From NCBI GenBank assembly GCA_031415055.1, contig JANOQZ010000037.1, positions 1 to 46,704 on the forward strand: a stretch of 46,704 nucleotides of DNA, read 5' to 3'. Positions 1 through 8,342 of this stretch are shown here, piece after piece. This stretch comes from JANMOK01 sp031415055 (GTDB taxonomy: Bacteria; Pseudomonadota; Alphaproteobacteria; Rhodobacterales; Rhodobacteraceae). Under the pieces are notes generated by a model. The model was given only the letters and a program-made list of their open reading frames with translations, made no database searches and was not told the origin of the DNA. The stretch's first letter is position 1, and the number at the start of each line of letters is the position of its first letter. The position numbers and the translations under genes are program-made.

Positions 1-70
1 CGCCAATTGACGCGACCGCTGTTCCGAGTAGGTTGCAGGCAAAACCGAAACAACCAACGGGAAACGCGGC

Positions 71-1489
71 ATGAAAGCGGAAATTGGCCTGATCGGCCTT
101 GGCACAATGGGCTCTAATCTGGCGCTGAATATTGCCGAAAAAGGCTTTCCGATAGCGGTTTATAACCGAAGCACGGGGCGGACCGACGAATTTATGGCCA
201 ATGCCGGCAAACTGGCCCCGCAACTGACGCGATGCGACACGCTGGAGGCCTTGGTCGCAGCAATCAAACCGCCCCGTCCGATTATAGTCATGGTGCAAGC
301 GGGCGATGCGGTGGACGAGCAAATCGCGGCTTTGCGCGGTTTGATGAGCGAGGGTGATATCATCATCGACGCGGGCAACGCCAATTTCCGCGATACGATG
401 CGGCGGTTCGCGGAAATGTATGGCTCTGGCTTGACCTTTATCGGCATGGGCGTATCCGGCGGTGCCGAAGGCGCTCGGCACGGGCCATCGATCATGGTGG
501 GTGGAACGCCGGAATCCTATGCGCGGGTTGCCAAGGTGCTGACGTCGATTTCGGCCAAGTTCAAGGGTGAAGCGTGTTGCGACTATCTGGGCACGGGTGG
601 TGCCGGGCATTTCGTCAAGACCATTCACAACGGCATCGAATATGGCGACATGCAGCTGATCGCCGAGATATATGGGATTTTCCGAGATGGCTTGGGGATG
701 CAAGCGGGCGAAATTGCGCCGGTGTTTGCAGGCTGGAATAAGGGGCGGTTGGAATCGTATCTTATTGAGATAACAGGGAAATGTTTGGCAGCAATTGACC
801 CGGTTTCGGGCGGTGCGATGGTCGATATGATCCTAGATCGCGCTGGCCAAAAGGGCACCGGAAAGTGGTCGGTCATCGAAGCGCAGCAGATGGGGGTGCC
901 CGCGACGGTGATCGAGGCGGCTGTGGCGGCGAGGTCGATTTCGTCGTTCAAGGATCAACGGGTTGCGGCGGAAAAGTTGTATGGTTCCTCTAAGCCCATG
1001 GTTTCGAGCGATAAAGCCGGGCTGATTGTGGCCTTGGAACAGGCATTGTTGGCCGGAAAAATTGCCGCCTATGCGCAGGGGTTTGCGGTGATGAAAGCGG
1101 CGAGTGCGGAGTTCGGTTGGACCCTGCCGATGCCGGTGATTGCCCGCATCTGGCGTGAGGGTTGTATCATCAGATCGCAGTTTTTGGACACGATTGCCGA
1201 GGCTTTGACGACAGCGCCAGATACGGCTAACCTATTGATTGAAAAACATTTTGTGGCCTTGGTCAAGGAATGCTTGCCGGGGCTGCGGACGGTGGTTTCA
1301 CTGGCTGCACTGCAGGGTCTGCCGGTGCCGGCCTTGGGTGCCGCTTTGGCCTATATCGAGTCCTACCGGCAAGCGAATGGCACGGCAAATCTGGTGCAAG
1401 CACAGCGCGATTTCTTTGGCGAACACGGGTTTGAACGGGTCGATAAGACGGGTGCGCACCATGGGCCCTGGGTGGCGTGGAAGGGGTAG
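71..1489 (+). CDS. gnd: 6-phosphogluconate dehydrogenase, decarboxylating
   Basis: Oxidative pentose phosphate pathway enzyme that converts 6-phosphogluconate to ribulose 5-phosphate and CO2 with NADP+, in the cytoplasm. The N-terminus carries the Rossmann motif GLGTMGSNLALNIAEKGF. The signature GMGVSGGAEGARHGPSIMVGG and the catalytic stretch GHFVKTIHNGIEYGDMQ follow, with the catalytic lysine at residue 183, the position known from the family. At 472 aa it has the full length of the long (sheep/E. coli type) class. The ribosome site before the ATG is weak (GGGA). The gene stands alone: about 290 bp of repeat-bearing DNA separate it from the convergent puuB. Identification is secure. Confidence 0.97.
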   Translation: MKAEIGLIGLGTMGSNLALNIAEKGFPIAVYNRSTGRTDEFMANAGKLAPQLTRCDTLEALVAAIKPPRPIIVMVQAGDAVDEQIAALRGLMSEGDIIIDAGNANFRDTMRRFAEMYGSGLTFIGMGVSGGAEGARHGPSIMVGGTPESYARVAKVLTSISAKFKGEACCDYLGTGGAGHFVKTIHNGIEYGDMQLIAEIYGIFRDGLGMQAGEIAPVFAGWNKGRLESYLIEITGKCLAAIDPVSGGAMVDMILDRAGQKGTGKWSVIEAQQMGVPATVIEAAVAARSISSFKDQRVAAEKLYGSSKPMVSSDKAGLIVALEQALLAGKIAAYAQGFAVMKAASAEFGWTLPMPVIARIWREGCIIRSQFLDTIAEALTTAPDTANLLIEKHFVALVKECLPGLRTVVSLAALQGLPVPALGAALAYIESYRQANGTANLVQAQRDFFGEHGFERVDKTGAHHGPWVAWKG

Positions 1490-1540
1490 GTTCGTTTTTG
1501 TGCAATGCACAGAATCGGAGTGAATTTGCGAAAAATTACT

Positions 1541-1578
1541 GTGCACCGGGCGTGCACAACGCGTGCACCGGGCGTGCA
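1541..1578. repeat. Tandem palindromic 16-mers downstream of gnd
   Basis: GTGCACCGGGCGTGCA occurs at 1541-1556 and again, identically, at 1563-1578, a 22-bp period or about two helical turns. Each copy is itself an inverted repeat (TGCAC/GTGCA, 5-bp spacer). A smaller palindrome, GTGCA-A-TGCAC, lies just upstream at 1500-1510. The reverse complement of most of the unit (TGCACGCCCGGTG) recurs upstream of atpH at 43062-43074. Function unknown. Confidence 0.6.
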
Positions 1579-1689
1579 TACGATTCTGCGGTGAAATGAG
1601 CGGTAATTTAGGCGTTTTGTGTTGCAGCGCAGTATTTTCTGGTGGGTCCCGGAATGATTGGAGTGGGGCGAACAGGCTTGAATCGCAAA

Positions 1690-1759
1690 GTAGGGTGCGA
1701 TTTCAGCGCACCGTTCGTGGCTGGTTAAATCGTTGCCGGTGCGCTGAAGCGCAGCCTAC
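1690..1759. repeat. REP-like inverted pair
   Basis: GTAGGGTGCG...CAGCGCACC (1690-1712) is followed by a near-exact inverted copy, GGTGCGCTG...GCCTAC (1738-1759). Each half is an imperfect hairpin, so the 70-bp unit resembles a paired REP element. Related sequences occur at 16273-16296, 30303-30361 and 30654-30716. The rest of the 1490-1778 intergenic stretch holds the tandem 16-mers and no convincing gene. Confidence 0.6.
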
Positions 1760-1778
1760 ACGGAACAATTGCCTTGCC

Positions 1779-3080
1779 TTAAAACGCGTCGCGCAACCGA
1801 AACCATATCATCGCCAACACCAAAAGGGGTGATCGCAACGCCGGGCCGCCGGGGAATTTTGGCGTGGGGATGCGTTCGAAAATGTCGAAGCGTTCTGACG
1901 TGCCCGCCACGGTTTCCGCTAGTATCTCGCCCGCCAGCGTCGCCATAGCTATGCCGTGGCCGGAATAGCCACTGGCGTTGAAAACATTCCCCGCCAATCG
2001 TTGAAAGTTTGGCAGGCGGTTCATGGTAATCGCCAAAGTGCCGCCCCAGGAATGGTCGATTTTGACATCTGCCAATTGCGGATAAATTTCGAGCATTGCT
2101 CGCTGTGGCAGCCGCGCCAGATTGGCCGGGAAGCGGTAGCTATAAGTTTCGCCGCCGCCAAACAGCAGCCGATGGTCGGCGGTGCGGCGGAAATAGTTGA
2201 TAACGAATTTGCTATCGGCAACCGCCACATCGTCGCGGATGAGGGATTTAGCCCTATCCTCGCCCAAAGGTTCGGTGGTCAGGATGAAATTGTTCATCGG
2301 CATCACCCGCGCCGCAACCTTCGGTTCAATCGCTCCCAAATAACCATTGCAGCCAAGGATCAGGAACTTGGCATTTATCTGGCCGTGATCGGTTGTCACG
2401 CGCACCGTTGCGCCGTCGGTATACGACAGCATTCTCGTGCGTTCAAATATCCGCACACTTGCTTTCACCGCCGCCCGCGCCAGCCCAAGCGCATAGTTCA
2501 GCGCGTGCAAATGCCCCGAACCCATATCCAAAGTGCCGCCGAAATAGGCCGTTGTGCCCAACATTTCGCAAATCTCGGCCCGATCAACCCCACGAATATC
2601 GCTATAGCCATAATCGCGGTTCAGCATATCGGCATAGGCCAGCGAATGCGGCACAAACCGAGCTTTCAGATCGGCGTGCAGAATGCCGGGCTTCCAGTCG
2701 CACCCAATCCCATGTTCCCCAATCAGCGACTTGACGCGGGCTTTGGCCGCCTCGGCCAAGTCCCACAACGCCCGCGCGTGCGGCTTGCCCAGCAGCCCCT
2801 GCAGCGAGTCTTGGGCCACGCGTTGGCCTGACCCTACTTGCCCGCCGTTGCGGCCTGAGGCACCCCAGCCAACGCGCTGGGCGTCGATCAGCACAACGTC
2901 ATAACCGCGCCGCGCCAAATGCAGCGCTGCCGACAGGCCAGTATAGCCTCCCCCCACCACGCACACGTCGCAGGAAACAGCGCCGGACAACGCAGGAAAC
3001 GGTGGCAACAAATCCGCCGTCGCCGCGTAATACGAAGGCGGGTATTCCCCCGCCTTATCGTTGACGTCGAGCAGGTTCAT
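1779..3080 (-). CDS. puuB: FAD-dependent gamma-glutamylputrescine oxidoreductase
   Basis: A DAO-family flavoenzyme of 433 aa. The FAD-binding motif VVGGGYTGLSAALHLARRG begins near residue 40, and the C-terminal FAD/substrate portion (FNASGYSGHGIAMATLAGE) is typical of the PuuB/OrdL group. PuuB oxidises gamma-glutamylputrescine to gamma-glutamyl-gamma-aminobutyraldehyde and hydrogen peroxide. Its ATG overlaps the stop of puuA by 4 bp (ATGA), so translation is probably coupled. It is the last gene of the polyamine operon. The substrate is inferred from the adjacent puuA; other amine oxidases of this family look similar. Confidence 0.85.
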   Translation of the reverse strand: MNLLDVNDKAGEYPPSYYAATADLLPPFPALSGAVSCDVCVVGGGYTGLSAALHLARRGYDVVLIDAQRVGWGASGRNGGQVGSGQRVAQDSLQGLLGKPHARALWDLAEAAKARVKSLIGEHGIGCDWKPGILHADLKARFVPHSLAYADMLNRDYGYSDIRGVDRAEICEMLGTTAYFGGTLDMGSGHLHALNYALGLARAAVKASVRIFERTRMLSYTDGATVRVTTDHGQINAKFLILGCNGYLGAIEPKVAARVMPMNNFILTTEPLGEDRAKSLIRDDVAVADSKFVINYFRRTADHRLLFGGGETYSYRFPANLARLPQRAMLEIYPQLADVKIDHSWGGTLAITMNRLPNFQRLAGNVFNASGYSGHGIAMATLAGEILAETVAGTSERFDIFERIPTPKFPGGPALRSPLLVLAMIWFRLRDAF

Positions 3081-4447
3081 ACATTGGTCATCAGATGCTC
3101 ACGCTCCCACGGGGAAATAACCTGCTGGAACGCTTCGGCCTCGTGGCGTTTGACGGCTTTGTAAACGGCACAGAAGTATTTTCCCAATACGTCCGTCACC
3201 GGATGGTCGTCGGTGAACAAATCCAGCGCCTCTTGCAACCCACGCGGCAGCGCACGCGGCAGATTATACGCTTCGCCCAACATCGCCGCGCGCGGTTTCA
3301 TTTTGTTTTTCATCCCCAAATAGCCGCAAGCCAGCGAGGCCGCCATCGCCAGATAAGGGTTGCAATCCATACCAACGACGCGGTTTTCCACCCGCCGCCC
3401 TTCCGGCGAGGAAATCGGAATGCGGATGCCGGTGGTGCGATTATCCGCCCCCCATTCAAGGTTTATCGGTGCCGATGCCCCCACCACAAAGCGCCGATAT
3501 GAATTCACATAGGGCGCCAGTATTGACAAAACGGCGGGCAGATAGGCTTGCTGCCCTGCGATGAAGCCATAGAATTCATCCGTCGGCTTGTTGTCGGCAT
3601 CGTTAAAGATGTTCTTGCCGGTTTTGATATTGGCAATGCTTTGGTGGATATGCATGGCCGACCCAGGTTCGTCTTGCATCGGTTTCGCCATGAAGGTGGC
3701 GAAGCAGTTTTGCCGTAGCGCCGCCTCGCGGATCAGTCGTTTGAAAAAGAACACCTGATCGGCTAGGTTGACCGCATCACCGTGGATCAGGTTAATCTCG
3801 ACCTGCCCGGCGCCACCTTCTTGGATGATCGTGTCGATCTCCAGCCCCTGCGCTTCGGCGAAATCATAAATGTCGTCGATCACTTGGCCATACTCATCCA
3901 CAGCCGTCATCGAATAGGCTTGCCGACTGGCCACCCGACGCCCGGATCGGCCCATTGGCGGCTCAATCGGCAGATCGGGGTCAAGGTTCGGCTTGGTCAG
4001 ATAGAATTCCATTTCCGGCGCGACAACCGGTTTCCAACCCTCGGCCTCGTACAGTTTCAAAACCCGTTTCAGCACGTTGCGCGGGGCTACTTCGACCGGG
4101 TTGTCGTTCAGATCAACGATGTCGTGGATCACTTGCAGGGTTATATCTGCGGCCCACGGCGAAACCCTTGCGGCATCGTAATCGGGCTTTAGCACCATAT
4201 CGCTTTCGGTCCATTGGTTGGCGATGTCCATTTCGACATAATCACCGGCAATGGTCTGGAAAAAGATCGAGGTCGGCAGGAACAGTCGGTCAGCACGGGC
4301 GAATTTGGCCAGCGGCATCGCTTTGCCACGGCTGATGCCAGCAAGGTCGGCAACCACGCATTCGACCTCTTCGATGCGGCGGTCGCCAAGCCATTCCTGA
4401 CACGCCTTTGGCAGGCGTGCGATAAAATCATTCTCATGGATAGACAT
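3077..4447 (-). CDS. puuA: Gamma-glutamylputrescine synthetase (glutamine synthetase family)
   Basis: A 456-aa glutamine synthetase-fold enzyme. It shows the glutamate/metal motifs VAPEMEFYL and GGAGQVEINL, the ATP/metal motif SAMHIHQS, and the C-terminal block NRTTGIRIP followed by ENRVVGMDCNPYLAMAASLACG. It lacks the adenylylation-site region of GlnA and groups by context with PuuA, which ligates glutamate to putrescine at the expense of ATP. It starts 9 bp after the end of the agmatinase gene and overlaps puuB by 4 bp. With the upstream transporter and agmatinase it forms a route from imported or agmatine-derived putrescine towards GABA. The downstream steps (puuC, puuD) are not in the window. 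Confidence 0.88.
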   Translation of the reverse strand: MSIHENDFIARLPKACQEWLGDRRIEEVECVVADLAGISRGKAMPLAKFARADRLFLPTSIFFQTIAGDYVEMDIANQWTESDMVLKPDYDAARVSPWAADITLQVIHDIVDLNDNPVEVAPRNVLKRVLKLYEAEGWKPVVAPEMEFYLTKPNLDPDLPIEPPMGRSGRRVASRQAYSMTAVDEYGQVIDDIYDFAEAQGLEIDTIIQEGGAGQVEINLIHGDAVNLADQVFFFKRLIREAALRQNCFATFMAKPMQDEPGSAMHIHQSIANIKTGKNIFNDADNKPTDEFYGFIAGQQAYLPAVLSILAPYVNSYRRFVVGASAPINLEWGADNRTTGIRIPISSPEGRRVENRVVGMDCNPYLAMAASLACGYLGMKNKMKPRAAMLGEAYNLPRALPRGLQEALDLFTDDHPVTDVLGKYFCAVYKAVKRHEAEAFQQVISPWEREHLMTNV

Positions 4448-4456
4448 ATTATTTCC

Positions 4457-5422
4457 TTAGATGCGGCCCACTATGGAACGCTTTGCACCCTTTTGTTCCG
4501 CCAGCAGACACAGCCAATCATGTGCGATATGGGCTGCCGCCAAAGCGGTTATTTCGGCATGGTCGAAGGGGGGTGAAACCTCGACCAGATCCATGCCGAT
4601 CAGATTAAACGCGCCAAGCCCGCGGATCAACTCTAGCGCTTGCCAGCTTGCCAGACCGCCGGGAACAGGTGTGCCGGTGCCCGGCGCATAGGCGGGGTCA
4701 AGGCAATCAATATCAAACGAAATATAGGCGGGCGCATCGCCAACGCGTTCGCGAATATGGCGCAGGGTGTTTTCAACGCCGTGACGATGAACCCAAGGCG
4801 ACGTCAGAATATCAAAACCGTGGTCGCTGTCATTCCATGTGCGCAAGCCGACTTGCACCGAATGGGCGGTGTCGATGATGCCTTCGCGAGCCCCGCGCAG
4901 GAACATTGAGCCGTGATCGAGGCGAGTGCCATCATCGGGCCAAGTGTCGCAATGAGCGTCGAATTGGATCAACGCGACGGGGCCGTGTTTGGCGGCATGG
5001 GCCTTTAGCAGCGGATAGGCGACGAAATGATCGCCACCAAAAGTCAGCATTTTAGCGCCCGACTTTAGGATTTCGGCGGCATGGATTTCAATGGCGCCGG
5101 GCACGGATTCGGGGTGATGCGGATCGAGAAAGCAATCACCCCAGTCGATGACGTTCAAAGCCTCAAACGGGTCAAAACCAAACGGAAACGCCAATAGTTC
5201 CGACAATTGCACCGACGCCGCGCGTATGGCGCGAGGACCAAGCCGCGTGCCGGACCGATAGGTCACCGCACTGTCAAACGGCAGGCCCGACACAACCACA
5301 TCGACGCCGGCCAAATCGCGCGAATAGCGGCGGCGCAGAAACGACAACGCCCCGCCATAGGTCATTTCCGGCCAGCGTTCGTTGTTGCCAGACGCCCGAA
5401 ACGCCTGATCGCCTTGGTTCAT
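4457..5422 (-). CDS. speB: Agmatinase (ureohydrolase family)
   Basis: Hydrolyses agmatine to putrescine and urea using a binuclear manganese centre. The metal-ligand motifs of the arginase/agmatinase family are present in order: GGDHFVAYPLL, DAHCDTW and SFDIDCLDPAYAPGTGTP. The start at 5422 is chosen because its ATG overlaps the permease stop as ATGA; this gives 321 aa and drops nine unconvincing upstream codons. It is cotranscribed with potFGHI upstream and puuA downstream, so it feeds the putrescine branch. Related guanidino-acid hydrolases (guanidinobutyrase, guanidinopropionase) share these motifs, so the exact substrate rests on the operon context. Confidence 0.88.
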   Translation of the reverse strand: MNQGDQAFRASGNNERWPEMTYGGALSFLRRRYSRDLAGVDVVVSGLPFDSAVTYRSGTRLGPRAIRAASVQLSELLAFPFGFDPFEALNVIDWGDCFLDPHHPESVPGAIEIHAAEILKSGAKMLTFGGDHFVAYPLLKAHAAKHGPVALIQFDAHCDTWPDDGTRLDHGSMFLRGAREGIIDTAHSVQVGLRTWNDSDHGFDILTSPWVHRHGVENTLRHIRERVGDAPAYISFDIDCLDPAYAPGTGTPVPGGLASWQALELIRGLGAFNLIGMDLVEVSPPFDHAEITALAAAHIAHDWLCLLAEQKGAKRSIVGRI

Positions 5423-6219
5423 TTCATCACCTGTTTCCTCAGGTTCCACGCGGCAATGGCAATGCCGATGGAGACAACACCGATAATCAGCGAAGCCAGC
5501 GCGTTGATGTCAGGGCTAACCCCCAACCGCACTTTCGAGAATATCACCATCGGCAGCGTTGAAGCCCCCGGCCCGGTGACGAAACTGGCGATAACCAGAT
5601 CGTCAAGCGACAGCGTGAAGGCCAGAAGCCAGCCCGATACCAACGCCGGTGCGATGACTGGCAAAGTGATGTCAAAAAACACCCGCACCGGTCTGGCGCC
5701 AAGGTCCAACGCAGCTTCCTCCAGCGACTCGTCCATATCCGACAACCGCGATTGCACCACGACAGTGACAAACGCCATCGTGAAAGTGATATGCGCGATG
5801 ATGATGGTCAGCATGCCGCGACCGTCGGGCCAACCGAATATCGCTTCCATCGCCACGAACAGCAAAAGCAGCGACAGGCCGGTGATGACTTCGGGCATGA
5901 CAAGCGGCGCAGTTGACAGCCCGGTTAACAGGCTTTTGGTGCGGAACCGGCCAAATCGCTCCAGCACAAACCCGCATAGCGTACCCAAAACGGTGGCCAA
6001 AGTGGCGCTGACAAAGGCGATTTGCAGGCTGATCCACGCCGCGCCCAGGATTTGCGGGTCGCGGAACAATTCGCCGTACCATTTGGTCGAAAACCCGCTC
6101 CAAACCGTCACCAATTTGTTCTCGTTAAAGCTGAACACAACCAGCGAAATCATTGGCAAATAAAGGAATGCAAATCCCAATATCGCCGCTATGGGAAGGA
6201 ACCATCCGCGTCTAGACAT
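5419..6219 (-). CDS. potI: Putrescine/spermidine ABC transporter permease, PotI/PotC type
   Basis: An inner-membrane permease of 266 aa from MSRRGWFLPIAAILG, with about six hydrophobic segments. The ABC permease EAA loop appears as EEAALDLGARPVRVFFDITLPVIAPAL, where the coupling helix contacts the ATPase. The start at 6219 lies 8 bp inside the preceding permease gene; a longer upstream reading is Arg/Trp-rich and out of character. It is the second of two permeases in a potFGHI set and pairs with PotH. Polyamine specificity is inferred from the neighbouring binding protein and catabolic genes. Confidence 0.9.
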   Translation of the reverse strand: MSRRGWFLPIAAILGFAFLYLPMISLVVFSFNENKLVTVWSGFSTKWYGELFRDPQILGAAWISLQIAFVSATLATVLGTLCGFVLERFGRFRTKSLLTGLSTAPLVMPEVITGLSLLLLFVAMEAIFGWPDGRGMLTIIIAHITFTMAFVTVVVQSRLSDMDESLEEAALDLGARPVRVFFDITLPVIAPALVSGWLLAFTLSLDDLVIASFVTGPGASTLPMVIFSKVRLGVSPDINALASLIIGVVSIGIAIAAWNLRKQVMK

Positions 6220-7153
6220 GTGCGTTCTCCGCCCCTTGGGCGCGTCGCAGCACCATGATGGGAATGACCAGCAAGGCCAACATCGCAATCGCCACCGCAC
6301 TGGCGACCGGCCAATCGCGGTTGGAGAAGAACTCGTTCCACAGAACCTTGCCAATCATCAATGTATCGGGTCCACCCAGCAGCGAGGGGATGACGAATTC
6401 ACCAATCGCGGGGATGAATACCAGCATGCAACCGGCAATAACGCCGGGCATGGAAAGGGGCAAAGTGATCAGGAAAAACGTGGTGGCCGGTTTCGCGCCA
6501 AGGTCGCCCGACGCCTCCAGCAACGAGGAATCCAGCTTCACTAGGTTGGCATAAAGGGGCAGGATCATGAACGGTAAATAGGTGTAAACGATGCCCAAAT
6601 AGACCGCGAAATCGGTCTGCAACATGACGATAGGTTCGTTGATAATGCCCAACGACATCAGGATGTTGTTGATGACGCCATTGCTTTTCAGGAACCCGAT
6701 CCAAGCGTAGACGCGCAAAAGGAACGAGGTCCAGAACGGCAGGATGACCAGCAACAGCAGCAGCGTGCGTTTCGGTTCTTCGGCCCGGGCAATGTAATAG
6801 GCCATCGGATAGCCAACCAGCAAAGCGAATATCGTCGAAATGCCAGCAATTTTGATCGAGGACAGGTAGGAATTCACATATAACGAATCCTCCCACAGAT
6901 AGGAATAATTGCCGAGCTGGGCGTTCCAGATGAACTCGCCGTTTTCGCCGTATTCCCACAACGGGGCATAGGGCGGGCGGGCGATCATCGCTTCGGAGAA
7001 CGAGATTTTCGCCACGACTAGGAACGGGATCAGAAAGAAAACCGTCAGCCAAAGCAGCGGCACGGCTATGACCAAAGCCCGACCGTTCAGCCCGAATTTT
7101 GACAGCACCCGCGCCGTCAGCCCTATACGCGGAATCGCCTCGGCGGTGCTCAT
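6212..7153 (-). CDS. potH: Putrescine/spermidine ABC transporter permease, PotH/PotB type
   Basis: A 313-aa inner-membrane permease. An N-terminal membrane segment (ALVIAVPLLWLTVFFLIPFLV) precedes a periplasmic loop and five further hydrophobic helices. The EAA motif is LEASGDLGAKPATTFFLITLPLSMPG. The start at 7153 overlaps the ATPase stop as ATGA. Its hydrophobic layout and long first periplasmic loop match the PotB/PotH subfamily. It forms the membrane heterodimer with the downstream permease. Confidence 0.9.
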   Translation of the reverse strand: MSTAEAIPRIGLTARVLSKFGLNGRALVIAVPLLWLTVFFLIPFLVVAKISFSEAMIARPPYAPLWEYGENGEFIWNAQLGNYSYLWEDSLYVNSYLSSIKIAGISTIFALLVGYPMAYYIARAEEPKRTLLLLLVILPFWTSFLLRVYAWIGFLKSNGVINNILMSLGIINEPIVMLQTDFAVYLGIVYTYLPFMILPLYANLVKLDSSLLEASGDLGAKPATTFFLITLPLSMPGVIAGCMLVFIPAIGEFVIPSLLGGPDTLMIGKVLWNEFFSNRDWPVASAVAIAMLALLVIPIMVLRRAQGAENAHV

Positions 7154-8286
7154 TGTGTTAACACCACGCCGTCCGAACTGCTCCAGCTTAGCCAGACATG
7201 TTCGTCCCATTTGATCGGGTTATCGACATAGGTGATGTTGGGCTCGGTTACTTTGATCACCGCACCGTTATCCAGATGCACTTTGTAGACCGAGATATCG
7301 CCCATATAGGCAACTTCCTCGACCACACCCTGACGCTCATTCGCCAAACCCTTGGGGTTTTCTCGGGTCAGGCGGATTTTCTCGGGTCTGATCGCCACCC
7401 AGACTTTCTGCTTGGCCTTCAAACCAGCGACAGGATCAACAATAATATCGCCGCCGGAATTGGGGGCGGTGATCCGCAGCTTATCCGCCGCCCCGGCATC
7501 CACCTCGCCCTCAAACAGGTTTACCGAGCCGACGAAATCGGCCACAAACCGCGAGTTCGGCTCTTCATAGACATTGCGCGGTTCATCGACTTGCACAATT
7601 TCACCCGCATTCATCACCCCGATGCGGGTGGAAAGCGTCATCGCTTCTTCTTGGTCGTGGGTCACCACAATAAACGTGACGCCCAGCGATTCCTGAATCT
7701 TCACCAGCTCAAATTGAGTTTCCTCGCGCAGCTTCTTGTCCAACGCCCCCAACGGTTCGTCCAGCAACAACAACTTTGGCTTCTTGATCAGTGACCGCGC
7801 CAAGGCCACCCTTTGCCTTTGCCCACCCGACAATTGATGCGGCTTGCGCTTGGCAAAATCACCCAGCTTGACCAGCTTCAACATTTCGGCAACGCGTGCG
7901 GCGCACTCCTCTTTCGCTACGCCGTCGCGCAACAAGCCATAGGCCACGTTCTTTTCCACGCTCATGTGCGGGAACAAAGCATAGGACTGGAACATCATAT
8001 TGGTCGGCCGGTCGTAGGGGGCGACATTTGACATATCCTGCCCGTCAATCTCGATTGTGCCTGATGTTGGGGTTTCAAACCCCGCCAGCATCCGCAACAG
8101 CGTCGATTTCCCGCAACCCGACCCGCCCAACAGGCAGAACAATTCGCTGCGATAAATGTCGAGTGAGACGTTGTTCACGGCGGTGAAATCACCGAATTTC
8201 TTGGTGATGTTCTTGATCCGAATGAATGGAATGGCGGTCGGATCGGCCCACGGCCTTGTATCCGCTGCGACGGCTTGTTTCGCCAT
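7150..8286 (-). CDS. potG: Polyamine ABC transporter ATP-binding protein
   Basis: A 378-aa ABC ATPase on the cytoplasmic face that powers polyamine import. Walker A is GGSGCGKST at residues 54-62, the signature is LSGGQRQRVALARSL, and Walker B is LLLLDEPLGALD followed by the H-loop VTHDQEEAM. The C-terminal third is a TOBE-type regulatory domain (VWVAIRPEKIRLT), as in PotA/PotG. It begins 56 bp downstream of the binding-protein gene and overlaps potH by 4 bp. Confidence 0.93.
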   Translation of the reverse strand: MAKQAVAADTRPWADPTAIPFIRIKNITKKFGDFTAVNNVSLDIYRSELFCLLGGSGCGKSTLLRMLAGFETPTSGTIEIDGQDMSNVAPYDRPTNMMFQSYALFPHMSVEKNVAYGLLRDGVAKEECAARVAEMLKLVKLGDFAKRKPHQLSGGQRQRVALARSLIKKPKLLLLDEPLGALDKKLREETQFELVKIQESLGVTFIVVTHDQEEAMTLSTRIGVMNAGEIVQVDEPRNVYEEPNSRFVADFVGSVNLFEGEVDAGAADKLRITAPNSGGDIIVDPVAGLKAKQKVWVAIRPEKIRLTRENPKGLANERQGVVEEVAYMGDISVYKVHLDNGAVIKVTEPNITYVDNPIKWDEHVWLSWSSSDGVVLTQ

Positions 8287-8342
8287 GACTGTCCCCGTTG
8301 TTGGCAGGCGAGGCTTGATCGCCCCGCCCGATTATTCGGCTC

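Noticed and set aside
1563..1832. 89-codon plus-strand frame after gnd
   Set aside because: It runs through the REP-like pair and the end of puuB, is Arg/Cys-rich, and has no ribosome site.
1956..2831. 291-codon frame antisense to puuB
   Set aside because: Shadow of the codon pattern of puuB; composition (His, Gln, Arg-rich) and the lack of any motif argue against a gene.
5207..6163. 318-codon frame antisense to speB and potI
   Set aside because: Covers two well-supported genes on the other strand, no ribosome site, low-complexity Ser/Thr/Asn composition.
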